Origin: an uncultured SAR86 cluster bacterium
Lineage (GTDB): Bacteria > Pseudomonadota > Gammaproteobacteria > Magnimaribacterales > AG-339-G14
Direction: 5' to 3'
Length of the DNA: 64,000 bases
NCBI GenBank assembly: GCA_902594855.1
Contig: CACJNS010000001.1
Coordinates: 354,696 to 418,695 of the forward strand
The position numbers were made by a program, and so were the translations under genes. The notes under the pieces were generated by a model, which did no database searches, had not been told where the DNA came from, and was given only the letters and a program-made list of their open reading frames with translations. The first letter of the stretch is position 1. Each line of letters opens with the position of its first letter. This document shows, piece by piece, positions 32,314 to 42,311 of the stretch.

Positions 32314-33015
32314 CTAATAAATTACTAACTTAGAAAACGGTTTCTCCTTAATATTGGCATTCTTCTTGGTAACTTCATATGCATTCTTTCTTTTATTGAA
32401 AACTACCGCCTTATAAGGTTTCTCATCAATTAAATGCAAGGCACAACCGCCATCAATGGCAAAACATGTTTCAAATGATTTCCTATTCAGCATTTTATGC
32501 ACTGTTGGTCTTCTTAGTGGTTCTTCATCGTAATGGGGACAGCAGACTCCAGAGACGAAATCTAGACAGTCCATGATTTTTAATTCTTTAGCCCATGAAT
32601 CAGTAATCCCCCTGTCGAACCAGCAAATGGCTCCAGCACTAACTCCGCTCATCACAGTACCTGTTTCGTATGCTTTTTTTAATATTTTATCCAAACCCCA
32701 GTCACGCCATACTGCCAACATGCTTTTAGTATTCCCGCCGCCTACAAAGATTGCATCTTGCGAGGAGATTAACTTTTCTAAATCTGGAGTACGCTTGAAA
32801 AAATCTAAGTGAGTAGGCACACAATTTAAATTAGCAAAAGTTGCGTAGTAATTTACCTTGTAAGCTTCTAGATCACCGGTGGCTGTTGGAATAAAACAAA
32901 TTTTTGGTTTTCTTTTTTTTGTTTGATCAAGAATATATTGCTCTATGACCCCTTCACCAGGATTTCTTCCAAAGCCCCCACCGCCAATGGATATAATTTG
33001 TCTTGGTTTGCTCAC
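32314..33015 (-). CDS. Peptidase E-like (S51 family) serine peptidase
   Basis: 233 residues. Nucleophile Ser in MSGVSAGAICWF (about 121-132), preceded by FVGGGNTKSML; the start QIISIGGGGFG and the block KICFIPTAT are also S51. S51 peptidases cleave Asp-Xaa dipeptides or cyanophycin; without cyanophycin synthetase here, an aspartyl dipeptidase role is more likely. Confidence 0.9.
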   Translation of the reverse strand: MSKPRQIISIGGGGFGRNPGEGVIEQYILDQTKKRKPKICFIPTATGDLEAYKVNYYATFANLNCVPTHLDFFKRTPDLEKLISSQDAIFVGGGNTKSMLAVWRDWGLDKILKKAYETGTVMSGVSAGAICWFDRGITDSWAKELKIMDCLDFVSGVCCPHYDEEPLRRPTVHKMLNRKSFETCFAIDGGCALHLIDEKPYKAVVFNKRKNAYEVTKKNANIKEKPFSKLVIY

Positions 33016-33132
33016 CTAAATTCTGGTAGAAAAATTTGTTTTTGCAAATACCGCACTCTAAGTGGTTTCCGAGTTTTCATCTCCTAATTAATATAACAGC
33101 TTTATTCTGGCCTTAAAATTTTTAGAATTGAT

Positions 33133-34014
33133 TTAAATTTTTAAATCTTCAGAGATTTCTTCAATTGAAGGTTCTAAATCTAAAGGGGACAATTCTCTTG
33201 GACATCCAAATAATCTCTCGCAAGGGAGTTCTTTCCCCATTTCTATTGGATAATTCTCACTTAATATATCTCTGACTTTACCCGTCCAAATAGCATATCC
33301 TCTCTGATTCATGTGCAACATATCAGGGATGTATAGCTCTCTTCTAGGTTTTCCGTCTTCTGTAAACATAGTTTCAGATACATTAACCACAAAAAGATTT
33401 GGATCAACTTTAGCAAGGTCTTCAATATGATCATTCCATTTAAGTTGCAGATTTCTTTGAAAAAAACGACTTGGGGACGGCTGAATTTCAATCACAAATA
33501 GTTTGGTGTTTGGTAAATCTCGCTTCACGCGGTTATAAAAGATTTCAAAATCAAGTTTTACTTTTTCTACCGGGTTGTAGGCTGCTATATCGTTAGTACC
33601 GCAAAAAAAGATTATAGCTTTGGGCTCGTAAGGCAAAACAATGGAATCAAAGTGACGATTAATATGCTTGATATGAGCGCCGCCAAATCCTCTATTTAAA
33701 ACGTTCAAGGGCGCCATATCCTTCTGCAGTGATTTCCAGAGTCTTATTGAAGAACTGCCAATAAATAAAAATTCATTTTTTTTAGGTGGATTAAGAAAGT
33801 CTTGCTCAACAAACGCATTGATATCTTCATCAAACTTCTCAATATCATTTGAGTTATAAGATTTTAATCGTTCAATCCATATTTCTAGCTCGTCTTCGGA
33901 AAGTTGATATCCCATAGCTTTTGCGGTTTCCCTTATGGTTTGAGCATATTGACTGTCATCTGAACTGAACAGAAGTAATGATGAAAGAGCTAATATGGTT
34001 AGAAAAATTTTCAT
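33133..34014 (-). CDS. Exported SGNH/GDSL hydrolase
   Basis: 293 residues, signal peptide about 1-17. Block I is FIGSSSIRLW (about 82-91, nucleophile Ser), block II Gly in LNRGFGGAH, block III IFFCGTNDIAA, block V DMLHMNQRGYAIW with the Asp and His. An esterase/lipase of the periplasm or surface; substrate unknown. Its N-terminus adds an acidic helical region before the catalytic domain. Confidence 0.88.
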   Translation of the reverse strand: MKIFLTILALSSLLLFSSDDSQYAQTIRETAKAMGYQLSEDELEIWIERLKSYNSNDIEKFDEDINAFVEQDFLNPPKKNEFLFIGSSSIRLWKSLQKDMAPLNVLNRGFGGAHIKHINRHFDSIVLPYEPKAIIFFCGTNDIAAYNPVEKVKLDFEIFYNRVKRDLPNTKLFVIEIQPSPSRFFQRNLQLKWNDHIEDLAKVDPNLFVVNVSETMFTEDGKPRRELYIPDMLHMNQRGYAIWTGKVRDILSENYPIEMGKELPCERLFGCPRELSPLDLEPSIEEISEDLKI

Positions 34015-34040
34015 AACTTTTTATATATTTTGCACCAAAA

Positions 34041-34439
34041 ATGATATCTTACAGAGTAATGACAGACAAAATAATCCTCACATTAATTGGTTTGGAATGG
34101 CTGGCGTTTGGATTAATTGGACTATTTAATCCAATGCTCATTGCTTCAATGTTGGAAATGCAACTTGGATCGTTGAATGCCATAAGTGAAATTAGAGCCA
34201 ATTATGCATTTTTTGCTTGCATGGGTTTCATTGCACTTTTCAGTTTATGGAGAGTGAAATTAATGAAAACTGCGTATTTAACTTTTTGTATTGTATTAGG
34301 GTGCTTTTTATTAGGGAGAATTTTAAGCTTTATCCTCGATGGATTTCCGTCAACAGGTGGATTAATGATTTTTGTCAATGAATTGATCGTCTATATATTA
34401 GCGATCTGGCGTTATCAAAAAAGAGAAGTACTGTTTTAA
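34041..34439 (+). CDS. DUF4345-like membrane protein
   Basis: 132 residues, four hydrophobic helices. SEIRANYAFFACMGFIALF and LGRILSFILDGFPSTGG match the DUF4345 pattern. ATG 34041 or ATG 34059 could start it; the second gives 126 residues and a more typical N-terminus (MTDKIILTL), and neither has a strong ribosome site. Function unknown. It precedes an esterase by 24 bases. Confidence 0.7.
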   Translation: MISYRVMTDKIILTLIGLEWLAFGLIGLFNPMLIASMLEMQLGSLNAISEIRANYAFFACMGFIALFSLWRVKLMKTAYLTFCIVLGCFLLGRILSFILDGFPSTGGLMIFVNELIVYILAIWRYQKREVLF

Positions 34440-34463
34440 GCGCTTTCAAATAAAGAGGATAAA

Positions 34464-36140
34464 GTGAAATATTTAATATGCATTTTGCTTGTGATAACTT
34501 TTTTAAGTTGTTCGCAAGATGAAACATTAACTCCAACAAAAATCGTGAGCCTCAAACAAGGCGATTTGATTGGCTATGAAAAAGAAGATACGGAATATTT
34601 TCTTGGGGTGCCATACGCAGAAGCTCCTGTGAATGACTTCAGATTCAAAGCTCCACAATCACACGAAGGATGGAATGGAATTCTCAAAGCACAAAGTACA
34701 AGTAAGACCTGCATTCAAGCGCAAGAAGGAGATGGATTGTTGGGAAGGTTTGCTGAAATATTCATTACCTCTGCTGGATTAGAATGGTGGCAAGAACGAT
34801 TGATCACAGACGGCTCTTTCTTTTTGAGTTACTTACCAGATTTAAATTTAAGCCCAGAACAATCAGAAGATTGTTTATATCTCAATATCATTAAGCCTAA
34901 AAGACTTGAAAACGGTTCTTTACCGGTGATGGTATGGATTCATGGTGGTGGCTATCGTGGAGGAGATGGGGGTGGCTTTTATATCTCTGATAGCTTTGCT
35001 AACGAAGGGATTATTATGGTAACGATTAACTATCGCTTAGGACCATTGGGTTTTATGGCGCATCCTTTGCTCTCTGCTGAATCTCCAAAAAAAGTATCCG
35101 GTAATTACGGAACTCTTGATCAAATTCATGCTCTTAAGTGGGTACAAGCTAATATTCATAAATTTGGCGGAGATCCTAATAATGTGACTATATTTGGTGA
35201 ATCTGCAGGCGGGGCATCTGTGGAGACCTTAGTTTCAACCGGTTTAGCCAAGGATTTATTTCATAAAGCTATAGCCCAAAGTGGCTATACGGTAGGCCGA
35301 GCTAGAAAATTAACGGAGAGAGTTGGAGAGTTTTCATCGGCAGAAGAAATGGGAATATCCTTTGCTCAGTTTTTCACAGGGAAAGATAACCCTACGTTGG
35401 AGGATTTAAGGTCAGCACCGGCAAACGCTTTTTACTACGAAGACTCCGATCATGAAGATAAGGACTGGTCCTGGTTTCCGATTCAAGATGGCTGGGTTTT
35501 TTCTGAAACGACTCAAGCTAGTTTCACGAAAGGAAACACAAATGACATTATTTACGTGGCTGGGTTTAATGCGAATGAAGGAACAAATCTTTTTCCTTTA
35601 ATTTATTCAGGCGATCCGCTTGAAGAGGACTGGATAACTCAAGTTTGGAATTTTTCTGACTTTTCGTTTATTCCACTGCCGAATGAGGTTAAGCAGTACG
35701 CAGAAAATCTTGATTATTCGTCTTTGAGAGCGGCAAAAGAACTTTACGGCGATTTATCATTTGGAGGGGATGGCTACTTCATGGCGAGTCAGTACGCTAA
35801 AAATGGAGGCGATACTTATCTTTATTATTTTGAGAAAAAACCATCTTCTGAGAACCAAACTTTAGATGCAACCCACGGTTTAGAATTATTTTACTTATTT
35901 CAAAGTCCCATACCTTTTTGGCCGTGGAATTACAAAGACATTAGAGTATCTAGAGTTATGATCAAGGACTGGGCAAGCATTGCCAAATACGGAAAACCAA
36001 AATCTAAGTGGGATAAATTTGATCCAAACAATCCCCAAGCGCTGCATTATGGAGACGAGATTGAATTTAAAGAACTTCAAAAGATTGACCTTTACCGTGA
36101 TTTAGAGAGAGTTTATTTAAGGGAAGGGAAAAATTACTAA
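34464..36140 (+). CDS. Lipoprotein type-B carboxylesterase
   Basis: 558 residues from GTG 34464. Lipobox TFLSC (Cys16). Type-B fold: VMVWIHGGGYRGGDGGG oxyanion loop, nucleophile elbow FGESAGGASVETL (Ser about 244), a Glu/His pair later (FNANEGTNLF, ATHGLELFYLF). Hydrolyses carboxyl esters on the cell surface; large for a bacterial lipoprotein esterase. Preceded by GAGGATAAA as a ribosome site. Confidence 0.92.
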   Translation: MKYLICILLVITFLSCSQDETLTPTKIVSLKQGDLIGYEKEDTEYFLGVPYAEAPVNDFRFKAPQSHEGWNGILKAQSTSKTCIQAQEGDGLLGRFAEIFITSAGLEWWQERLITDGSFFLSYLPDLNLSPEQSEDCLYLNIIKPKRLENGSLPVMVWIHGGGYRGGDGGGFYISDSFANEGIIMVTINYRLGPLGFMAHPLLSAESPKKVSGNYGTLDQIHALKWVQANIHKFGGDPNNVTIFGESAGGASVETLVSTGLAKDLFHKAIAQSGYTVGRARKLTERVGEFSSAEEMGISFAQFFTGKDNPTLEDLRSAPANAFYYEDSDHEDKDWSWFPIQDGWVFSETTQASFTKGNTNDIIYVAGFNANEGTNLFPLIYSGDPLEEDWITQVWNFSDFSFIPLPNEVKQYAENLDYSSLRAAKELYGDLSFGGDGYFMASQYAKNGGDTYLYYFEKKPSSENQTLDATHGLELFYLFQSPIPFWPWNYKDIRVSRVMIKDWASIAKYGKPKSKWDKFDPNNPQALHYGDEIEFKELQKIDLYRDLERVYLREGKNY

Positions 36141-36176
36141 AATTTATCTAAAAAATCTTCCATTCTAGATATTAGT

Positions 36177-37118
36177 TTAAAGCAAGTGCTTTTTCATGAA
36201 AGAAAGCGCTTGATCCATAGCATCTCTTCTTATCGACCAATCTCCACCAGAGTGAGCGCCAAACTTTATCTCGCCAGTTTCAAATATTTTTACTCTATCT
36301 TCAAATGAGTTAGCGCTCATTGCTTTTCCTTCTTCGGTGATAAAAGTGATACTTCCATTGTTTTTCAATTGAGCAAACTTTTCATTTATTGCTAACGCTT
36401 CAGGCCAAAAAGTCACAGGATGAATAGAGTCAAAGGAGTGATGTCCTTTTTTAAATTCGTAAACCTCGACATCCGCACCAGCTTTCTTCATTTCTTTGCA
36501 AATATCTTTAACAAGAATGCCAGGCGTATAGTCATCATCCGAACCAATTAAATTCAAAATTGGAGCTTTTGACCATCGGTGTTCATCTGGATTCAAAAAA
36601 GTTGGAGGATAAAAAGGCAGGTGAGCACAAAATCTCTCACCGTTTGGTGCAAGCTTCTCCATAATAGGTTCCCATGCAGCATAGAAAGCCACCATGCCGC
36701 CCAAGCTCCAACCAGTAATTGCGATTTTATTTGCATCTATATCAGGATGCCTTGATAAAAATTTCAAAGGTTCTACCACATCAACCATCATCATGGCTGT
36801 TGTCACAGAGAGCTGATCTTCGACAGTGGAAGCAACCCCCCTTGAATCAAAACTATGTACTTTAAAGACTGCAATTCCATTATTGAGAAAATTCAGCATA
36901 TGTTCATGATGATGCCCGGCCCAATTATCGCTTCCATGCGCGCAAACTACTACTGGATAGGGTTTTTTCCCCTGTTCTGGAAAAATTAACCAACCAAAAC
37001 TATCTTGAGTTTCGGCTTCATCTAATTCATTAAATATTTGATAAAACTCATAAGGATTTTTGGATTTATATTCGATGTATCCAAATTCGTTTTCTTTAAA
37101 ATTGATTTTTTCGTTCAC
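36177..37118 (-). CDS. Dienelactone-hydrolase-like alpha/beta hydrolase
   Basis: 313 residues, cytosolic. Oxyanion strand VVVCAHGSDNW, nucleophile elbow ITGWSLGGMVAF (Ser about 146), Asp in LIGSDDDYTP and His in KKGHHSFDS. The elbow has Ser instead of the Cys of true dienelactone hydrolases, so it is a serine esterase in that superfamily. Convergent with the esterase gene at 34464, and 90 bases upstream of it pckA diverges. Confidence 0.8.
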   Translation of the reverse strand: MNEKINFKENEFGYIEYKSKNPYEFYQIFNELDEAETQDSFGWLIFPEQGKKPYPVVVCAHGSDNWAGHHHEHMLNFLNNGIAVFKVHSFDSRGVASTVEDQLSVTTAMMMVDVVEPLKFLSRHPDIDANKIAITGWSLGGMVAFYAAWEPIMEKLAPNGERFCAHLPFYPPTFLNPDEHRWSKAPILNLIGSDDDYTPGILVKDICKEMKKAGADVEVYEFKKGHHSFDSIHPVTFWPEALAINEKFAQLKNNGSITFITEEGKAMSANSFEDRVKIFETGEIKFGAHSGGDWSIRRDAMDQALSFMKKHLL

Positions 37119-37207
37119 GTCTTATAATTATTGAGAATAATTCTTATTTGATGATTAAATTTGCCCTATAAAGTGTCATAATATCCAACCAAACTTTGAA
37201 GAACTGA

Positions 37208-38731
37208 ATGAATCATAATATTCCGATTGATAATCTTATAGAAATTGCCCTCAATAACAAGGAAGGTATTACTGCATCGAATGGGGCCCTAATTGTTACC
37301 ACAGGAAAAAGAACCGGAAGAAGCCCCAAAGACAGGTTCATTGTCGAGGATTCAATTACCAGAGAAGTGGTCGATTGGAGTGAGAACAATCAGCCTATCG
37401 ATTCAGAAAAGTTCGCACGACTTTGGAATGAGTCTGAAGACTATCTAAAAGGGAAAGAGACTTACACTGCAGATTTACATGTAGGAGCTAGTGCTGAACA
37501 TTACCAGCCTGTTGTTGTTGAAAATGAGCTTGCTTGGCACAACGTATTTTGTCAAAGCTTACTCATAAGGCCTGATGCATTTAACCCCAAGGGCAAAGAT
37601 TTATGGAATCTTAGATGCGTTCCAAGTTTCGTTTGTGATCCCAAAGTCCATGGAACCAATTCAGATGGAACAGTAATGATCAATTTCACTGAGAAAAAAG
37701 TTCTTATTCTGGGTATTGCCTATGCAGGGGAAATGAAGAAGTCTATGTTTGGAGTTTTGAACTTCATTTTACCTGAGCATGATGTTTTACCAATGCATTG
37801 TGCTGCAAATGCAGGAGAGAACGGCGATGTATCGCTTTTCTTTGGTCTTTCTGGAACAGGTAAAACAACATTATCAGCAGATCCAAATAGATGGTTGATT
37901 GGCGATGATGAGCATGGCTGGGGAGAAGGAATCGTCTTTAATTTTGAAGGCGGATGTTATGCTAAAACTGTCAACCTCTCACAAAAGAACGAACCTATTA
38001 TTTGGGATGCCATTAAAAGGGGTTCGGTGGTTGAGAACGTAGTGCTGAAGCCAAATACCATCGATATAGATTATGCTAACCAGTCTATTACGGAGAATAC
38101 CAGAGCCGTCTATCCTCTTTCACATGTAGACAGTCATTTAAAAGATAATTTTGCAGGAGAGCCAAATGCAATTATTTTTCTCACTTGTGATTTAACTGGA
38201 GTGTTGCCTCCTGTATCCATTTTGAGTAAAGAAGCAGCTGCGTATCATTTTCTCAGTGGTTACACTGCAAAAGTTGGTTCCACAGAAATTGGCTCGACTA
38301 AAGATCTGGATTCAACCTTCTCTCACTGTTTCGGTTCTCCGTTTTTTCCTAGACCGCCAAGAGTTTATGCTGAACTTTTAATGAAAAGAATTGAGAGTTT
38401 TGGCAGCAAAGTTTTTATTGTTAATTCTGGATGGACCGGAGGTCCATACGGAGTTGGTAATAGATTTGATATTCCTGTTACCAGGAGTGTTATAAAAGCT
38501 ATTCAGGATGGTTCTATCCATGAATCGTCCACAGAAATGCTTGATATTATGAATGTTGAGATACCCGTCAATCTTGATGGAGTAGATTCAAAACTTTTAA
38601 ATCCGTCTGCTACATGGGGAAGTAAATCAGATTACGATAGTGAAGCAAAACAACTTGCTGAAAAATTCAGAAATAACATAGAAAAATTTAATCTTTCATC
38701 CGAAGTAGTAGCAGCAGGTCCAAAGGTATAA
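37208..38731 (+). CDS. pckA: Phosphoenolpyruvate carboxykinase (ATP)
   Basis: 507 residues. Converts oxaloacetate and ATP to PEP and CO2 at the first step of gluconeogenesis. Substrate-binding [12 protein letters not shown] (about 37-48), P-loop [13 protein letters not shown] (about 219-231), kinase-1a [10 protein letters not shown] and [10 protein letters not shown], plus [13 protein letters not shown]. All are classic for the ATP-dependent enzyme. A ribosome site is weak (GAAGA before ATG). gshA follows 12 bases after the stop. Confidence 0.97.
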   Translation: MNHNIPIDNLIEIALNNKEGITASNGALIVTTGKRTGRSPKDRFIVEDSITREVVDWSENNQPIDSEKFARLWNESEDYLKGKETYTADLHVGASAEHYQPVVVENELAWHNVFCQSLLIRPDAFNPKGKDLWNLRCVPSFVCDPKVHGTNSDGTVMINFTEKKVLILGIAYAGEMKKSMFGVLNFILPEHDVLPMHCAANAGENGDVSLFFGLSGTGKTTLSADPNRWLIGDDEHGWGEGIVFNFEGGCYAKTVNLSQKNEPIIWDAIKRGSVVENVVLKPNTIDIDYANQSITENTRAVYPLSHVDSHLKDNFAGEPNAIIFLTCDLTGVLPPVSILSKEAAAYHFLSGYTAKVGSTEIGSTKDLDSTFSHCFGSPFFPRPPRVYAELLMKRIESFGSKVFIVNSGWTGGPYGVGNRFDIPVTRSVIKAIQDGSIHESSTEMLDIMNVEIPVNLDGVDSKLLNPSATWGSKSDYDSEAKQLAEKFRNNIEKFNLSSEVVAAGPKV

Positions 38732-38743
38732 TCTTTACCTGTA

Positions 38744-40294
38744 ATGTCCAACAAATTTCTTAATTCTCTAGAAACTCTAGATGCATTAAATGTATCTGAC
38801 TTCATAAAATTTTCACAAAGAGGCATAGAAAAAGAGAATTTAAGATCGAGTAGTCGCTCAATATCTCTTGAAGCTCATCCAAAAGCTTACGGCTCATCTT
38901 TAACAAATTCTCGCATTACTACTGACTTCTCTGAAGCCTTAATTGAGCTAGTGACCAGCCCAAATGAAGACTTAAATAGCTGCCTTAAAGAATTAGAAGA
39001 AATAGTTTATTTTTGTTTAAAAAATACTGATGATGACTTTTGGCCTGCAAGTATTCCTATGTCTATAGAAGATGAATCTACAATACCCATTGCAGATTAT
39101 GGAAATACCAATTCAGGCAAACTAAAAAAACTTTATCGCGTTGGCCTATCTCACAGATATGGAAGCATGATGCAGACGGTTTCTGGCATACACTACAATT
39201 TTTCTTTTGATGATAGATTGTTTGAAGAGTGGGCAAAAAAAGAAGGAGGAAAACTTAGAGAGTTCAAAGATAAAAAATATTTAAGCCTGGTAAGAAACTT
39301 CCGAAGAAATGCATGGCTAATTACCTATCTTTTTGGGTGTAGCCCTATCGTTCCTAAAGCTTTTGCTCAAGGCAGGGAACATAGTTTGGAAGAATTAAAT
39401 ACAAATGATCTTTTTCTTGAAAATGCCACTTGTCTAAGAATGGGAGAACTAGGATACATATCCAAATCACAGGATAACCTTAATATTGCTTACAATAATC
39501 TAGAGGAATATTTGGCTGATCTAAAAAAAGCCTTAACAACTGATCATCCAAGGTATAAAACCTTGGGTACAAAAGTTGGCGATGAATACATTCAATTGAA
39601 TACTGCCATTATTCAAATAGAAAACGAATATTACAGCTCAATTAGACCCAAAAGATTAGTGGGAAGCGGAGAAAGGCCAATTAATGCGCTCAGAGAAAAC
39701 GGCATAGAGTACGTTGAGATTAGAGCTTTAGATAATAATATTTATGATCCTTTTGGTATTTCGGATGAAACGGCCATCTTCTTAGAAAGTTTTCTTTTTT
39801 ACTGTTTGATATCTGAAGATCAGCCATGCGATGCTGATGAAATTAATAAGATACAAAATAATTGGGGGAATGTTGTTCTATCAGGCCGAGATGAAGACTT
39901 AGAGCTACATCTCAAAGAGGGTTCAGTACGATTAAGAGATAAAGCTACTGAAATTCTCGATGCTATGACCAACTTTGAATCTCGGATAGGCGATCAGGAA
40001 TATCGAAACCTTTTCAAAAGATCCCTTAAATCTCAAAGACAAAAAATAAGTGATTCAAACATGACGCCTTCTGGAAAACTTTTGCAAGAAATAAATACAT
40101 CTGGATTAACTTGGGATGAGTACACTAATCAGATAGCGATAAGTCATAAAGAAGAGATACTTAAGTCAAAGAGAGATGTGCATTACTTAGAAGAGCAAGC
40201 TAAAGAATCATTAGAAGAGTTCGCCATAAAAGAGGCTCAAACAGAAAAAGATTTTGATTCTTTTCTCGCAGAGTACCTATCTGCAATTGAATAA
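38744..40294 (+). CDS. gshA: Glutamate-cysteine ligase, E. coli type
   Basis: 516 residues, essentially the length of E. coli GshA (518). ATP-dependent first step of glutathione synthesis. QRGIEKENLRSSS, TTDFSEALIELVTSP, VSGIHYNFSF and VEIRALDNNIYDPFGI are the signature metal- and substrate-binding blocks. Its partner gshB is not in the window. It supports the several glutathione enzymes here (GHR, GST, MAPEG). Confidence 0.96.
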   Translation: MSNKFLNSLETLDALNVSDFIKFSQRGIEKENLRSSSRSISLEAHPKAYGSSLTNSRITTDFSEALIELVTSPNEDLNSCLKELEEIVYFCLKNTDDDFWPASIPMSIEDESTIPIADYGNTNSGKLKKLYRVGLSHRYGSMMQTVSGIHYNFSFDDRLFEEWAKKEGGKLREFKDKKYLSLVRNFRRNAWLITYLFGCSPIVPKAFAQGREHSLEELNTNDLFLENATCLRMGELGYISKSQDNLNIAYNNLEEYLADLKKALTTDHPRYKTLGTKVGDEYIQLNTAIIQIENEYYSSIRPKRLVGSGERPINALRENGIEYVEIRALDNNIYDPFGISDETAIFLESFLFYCLISEDQPCDADEINKIQNNWGNVVLSGRDEDLELHLKEGSVRLRDKATEILDAMTNFESRIGDQEYRNLFKRSLKSQRQKISDSNMTPSGKLLQEINTSGLTWDEYTNQIAISHKEEILKSKRDVHYLEEQAKESLEEFAIKEAQTEKDFDSFLAEYLSAIE

Positions 40295-40329
40295 GGCAAA
40301 ATATAAATAAATTTAATTTGGAGAGAATT

Positions 40330-41319
40330 ATGAAAGCTTTTGTTTGTAATGAATTTGGACCAGTTGATATTCATAAGGTTGAAGAAGTTGCAGAGCCAGA
40401 ATTGTTGGATGGCCAAGTATTAATAGATGTCAAAGCAGCTGGAGTCAGCTTTCCTGAAGTGCTCATAGTCCAAGGCTTATATCAGTTCAAACCTCCCTTT
40501 CCTTTCATTCCGGGAGGAGAAGTCGCTGGTGTAATAACCAGGATAGGAAATGGTGTTGAAGGTTATAAAGAAGGTGACAGGGTTATTGCCATGTGTGGAA
40601 ACGGAGCGATGGCTGAGAAAGTTGCTGCATCTGCTGCTATGTTGACTAAGTTGCCAGATTCAATGGATTTTGCTGAAGGGGCTGCATTTCCTATGAACTA
40701 CGGCACAACAATTCATGGCCTTAAACAAAGAGCTAATCTTAAAGAAGGTGAAACTTTAATGGTGTCAGGGGCTGCTGGAGGTCTTGGTATCACTGCTATA
40801 CATGTGGGCAAGGCGATGGGAGCCAAGGTAATTGCTACAGCATCATCAGAAGAAAAATTAGAAATTTGCAAGCAAGAAGGAGCTGATGAGGTTGTTTTAT
40901 ATCCTAGAGATATGGACAAAGATAAACAAAAGGAATTTTCGAATAATTTAAAAGTCGTTGCACCCAATGGCATTGATGTTATTTATGATATTGTTGGAGG
41001 GGATTACGCTGAACCGTCTCTAAGAGCAATTGCAAGAAACGGCAGATATCTAGTTATAGGATTTACTGCAGGAATACCAAAAATGCCTCTGAACTTAACG
41101 CTACTAAAAGAATGCCAAATCGTCGGAGTATTTTGGGGACAGTTCCAAGGCTTGGAGCCTGAGGTTAACAAACAAAATTTTGATGATTGTTTTAAGATGG
41201 TGACTGATGGAAAATTTAAGCCTCTTGTCTCGCATACTTATAAAATCGAGGAATCAGTTGAGGCATTAAAATTCATTCAAGATAGAAAAGCGACCGGAAA
41301 AGTTATTGTAGAGTTTTAA
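40330..41319 (+). CDS. NADPH:quinone oxidoreductase-like MDR protein
   Basis: Start at ATG 40330; the TTG at 40318 is part of its ribosome site (TTGGAGAG). 329 residues. GroES-like half: KAFVCNEFGPVDIHKVEEV and FPEVLIVQGLYQFKPPFPFIPGGE; Rossmann half: VSGAAGGLGITAIHVGKAMGA at about 144-164. No zinc ligands, so an acyl-CoA- or quinone-type reductase. Ends before a strong terminator at 41331. Confidence 0.9.
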   Translation: MKAFVCNEFGPVDIHKVEEVAEPELLDGQVLIDVKAAGVSFPEVLIVQGLYQFKPPFPFIPGGEVAGVITRIGNGVEGYKEGDRVIAMCGNGAMAEKVAASAAMLTKLPDSMDFAEGAAFPMNYGTTIHGLKQRANLKEGETLMVSGAAGGLGITAIHVGKAMGAKVIATASSEEKLEICKQEGADEVVLYPRDMDKDKQKEFSNNLKVVAPNGIDVIYDIVGGDYAEPSLRAIARNGRYLVIGFTAGIPKMPLNLTLLKECQIVGVFWGQFQGLEPEVNKQNFDDCFKMVTDGKFKPLVSHTYKIEESVEALKFIQDRKATGKVIVEF

Positions 41320-41330
41320 ATGTTTTTAAA

Positions 41331-41360
41331 AAAAAAGAGGAGCTAATGCTCCTCTTTTCT
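41331..41360. terminator. Bidirectional rho-independent terminator
   Basis: Stem AAAAGAGGAGC (41333-41343) / GCTCCTCTTTT (41348-41358) with a TAAT loop, in the 53-base gap between two convergent genes (stops at 41319 and 41373). A and T runs on both sides serve both strands. Confidence 0.9.
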
Positions 41361-41372
41361 TAAATAAAAATT

Positions 41373-41777
41373 TTAGCTTCTTTTCATCCAAATTCCGCCA
41401 AAAATAATTCCAAGAATTACAATATACCAAACCACAAATACTGGATCAGCAGGTATTAGACTTGGTGTTGAATCACCTACTCCGATGAAATCAACAAACC
41501 TTTGACCACCGTTTGAAAGGTTATCTAACTCAGCTAGTCTATTGGATGTTTCTTGCCAATTTGAATACAAAAAACTATTTGTAAGCAACAAAAAGTAAAC
41601 AGATCCTAAACCAAATAAAGTTGCTAAAACTTTGTTAAGCATTGGTGCGCTTGGATCAGCTTGAATATTTACAACCATTCTGAAAGCAACCCACAGAATA
41701 AAAAATCCTGCTGCTAAGTAAATAGCATTACTTATCAAAAAAGTATTGAATTGACTCATTATTTCCATTTCAGTCAT
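41373..41777 (-). CDS. Three-helix membrane protein, paralogue C of a triplet
   Basis: 134 residues from ATG 41777, which has AAGGAGAG in front; a longer frame from 41819 is rejected. Helices at about 13-33, 47-67 and 109-129. Two helices come first, then a soluble loop with SNWQETSNRLAELDN and QRFVDFIGVGDS, then LIPADPVFVVWYIVILG with GGIW at the end. The loop, DP and final GxxW are shared with paralogues A and B. It has its own terminator on both sides (41331, 41827), so it is its own transcript. Family not recognised. Confidence 0.68.
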   Translation of the reverse strand: MTEMEIMSQFNTFLISNAIYLAAGFFILWVAFRMVVNIQADPSAPMLNKVLATLFGLGSVYFLLLTNSFLYSNWQETSNRLAELDNLSNGGQRFVDFIGVGDSTPSLIPADPVFVVWYIVILGIIFGGIWMKRS

Positions 41778-41826
41778 ATTTCTCTCCTTATTAATTAAAC
41801 TGAGCTGACATATTATCATCTGTTAA

Positions 41827-41859
41827 AAAAAAAGGGAGCAATGACTGCTCCCTTTTTTT
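41827..41859. terminator. Rho-independent terminator between paralogues B and C
   Basis: AAAGGGAGCA (41831-41840) and TGCTCCCTTT (41846-41855) form a strong stem with an ATGAC loop, and A/T runs on both sides. It ends the A-B transcript and separates it from C, so C must have its own promoter in the 41778-41826 gap. Confidence 0.9.
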
Positions 41860-41871
41860 CAAAACTGTCAG

Positions 41872-42288
41872 TTATTCTTTAGGGGCCGGAGAGGTCCACA
41901 TACCTCCTATTAAACCTACAAGAATTGCTAAAATAAATACAATACCTATTGGGTCAGATGGAATTAAGGACGAAGTTACATATTCTGTAGCTCCTGTGCT
42001 TTCAACAAAAAGTTGAAGAGCCCCATTAAGTTCTTCGCCTGATTCAGAAAGAGCATAAGCCCAGTTGTTTACAGTAGAAGTAATGTTGCTGTAAGTTCCA
42101 GCAAAGAAACTTACAATGCATAAAGACATTATTGTGTGCAGCGTTTTTCCAAAGTTATTTGCACCATATATATAAGCATTGCTTACCCCTCTGAACATCA
42201 TCCAAAGAAGCAAAACATTCCCAACAAAAAATGTTGCAAATAGTTGCATCAAGCCAATATAGGCATCTTGAATTTGTGTTATTTCCAT
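41872..42288 (-). CDS. Three-helix membrane protein, paralogue B of a triplet
   Basis: 138 residues with TAGGAGAC before ATG 42288. Helices at about 15-32, 50-67 and 109-130. Shared marks: NNWAYALSESGEELN in the loop, LFVESTGATEY, and LIPSDPIGIVFILAILVG with GGMW. It is 23 bases downstream of paralogue A, so A and B form an operon. No catalytic motif visible; probably a complex of the three small subunits. Unknown function. Confidence 0.68.
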   Translation of the reverse strand: MEITQIQDAYIGLMQLFATFFVGNVLLLWMMFRGVSNAYIYGANNFGKTLHTIMSLCIVSFFAGTYSNITSTVNNWAYALSESGEELNGALQLFVESTGATEYVTSSLIPSDPIGIVFILAILVGLIGGMWTSPAPKE

Positions 42289-42311
42289 TTTTGTCTCCTA
42301 TTTTAAAAAAT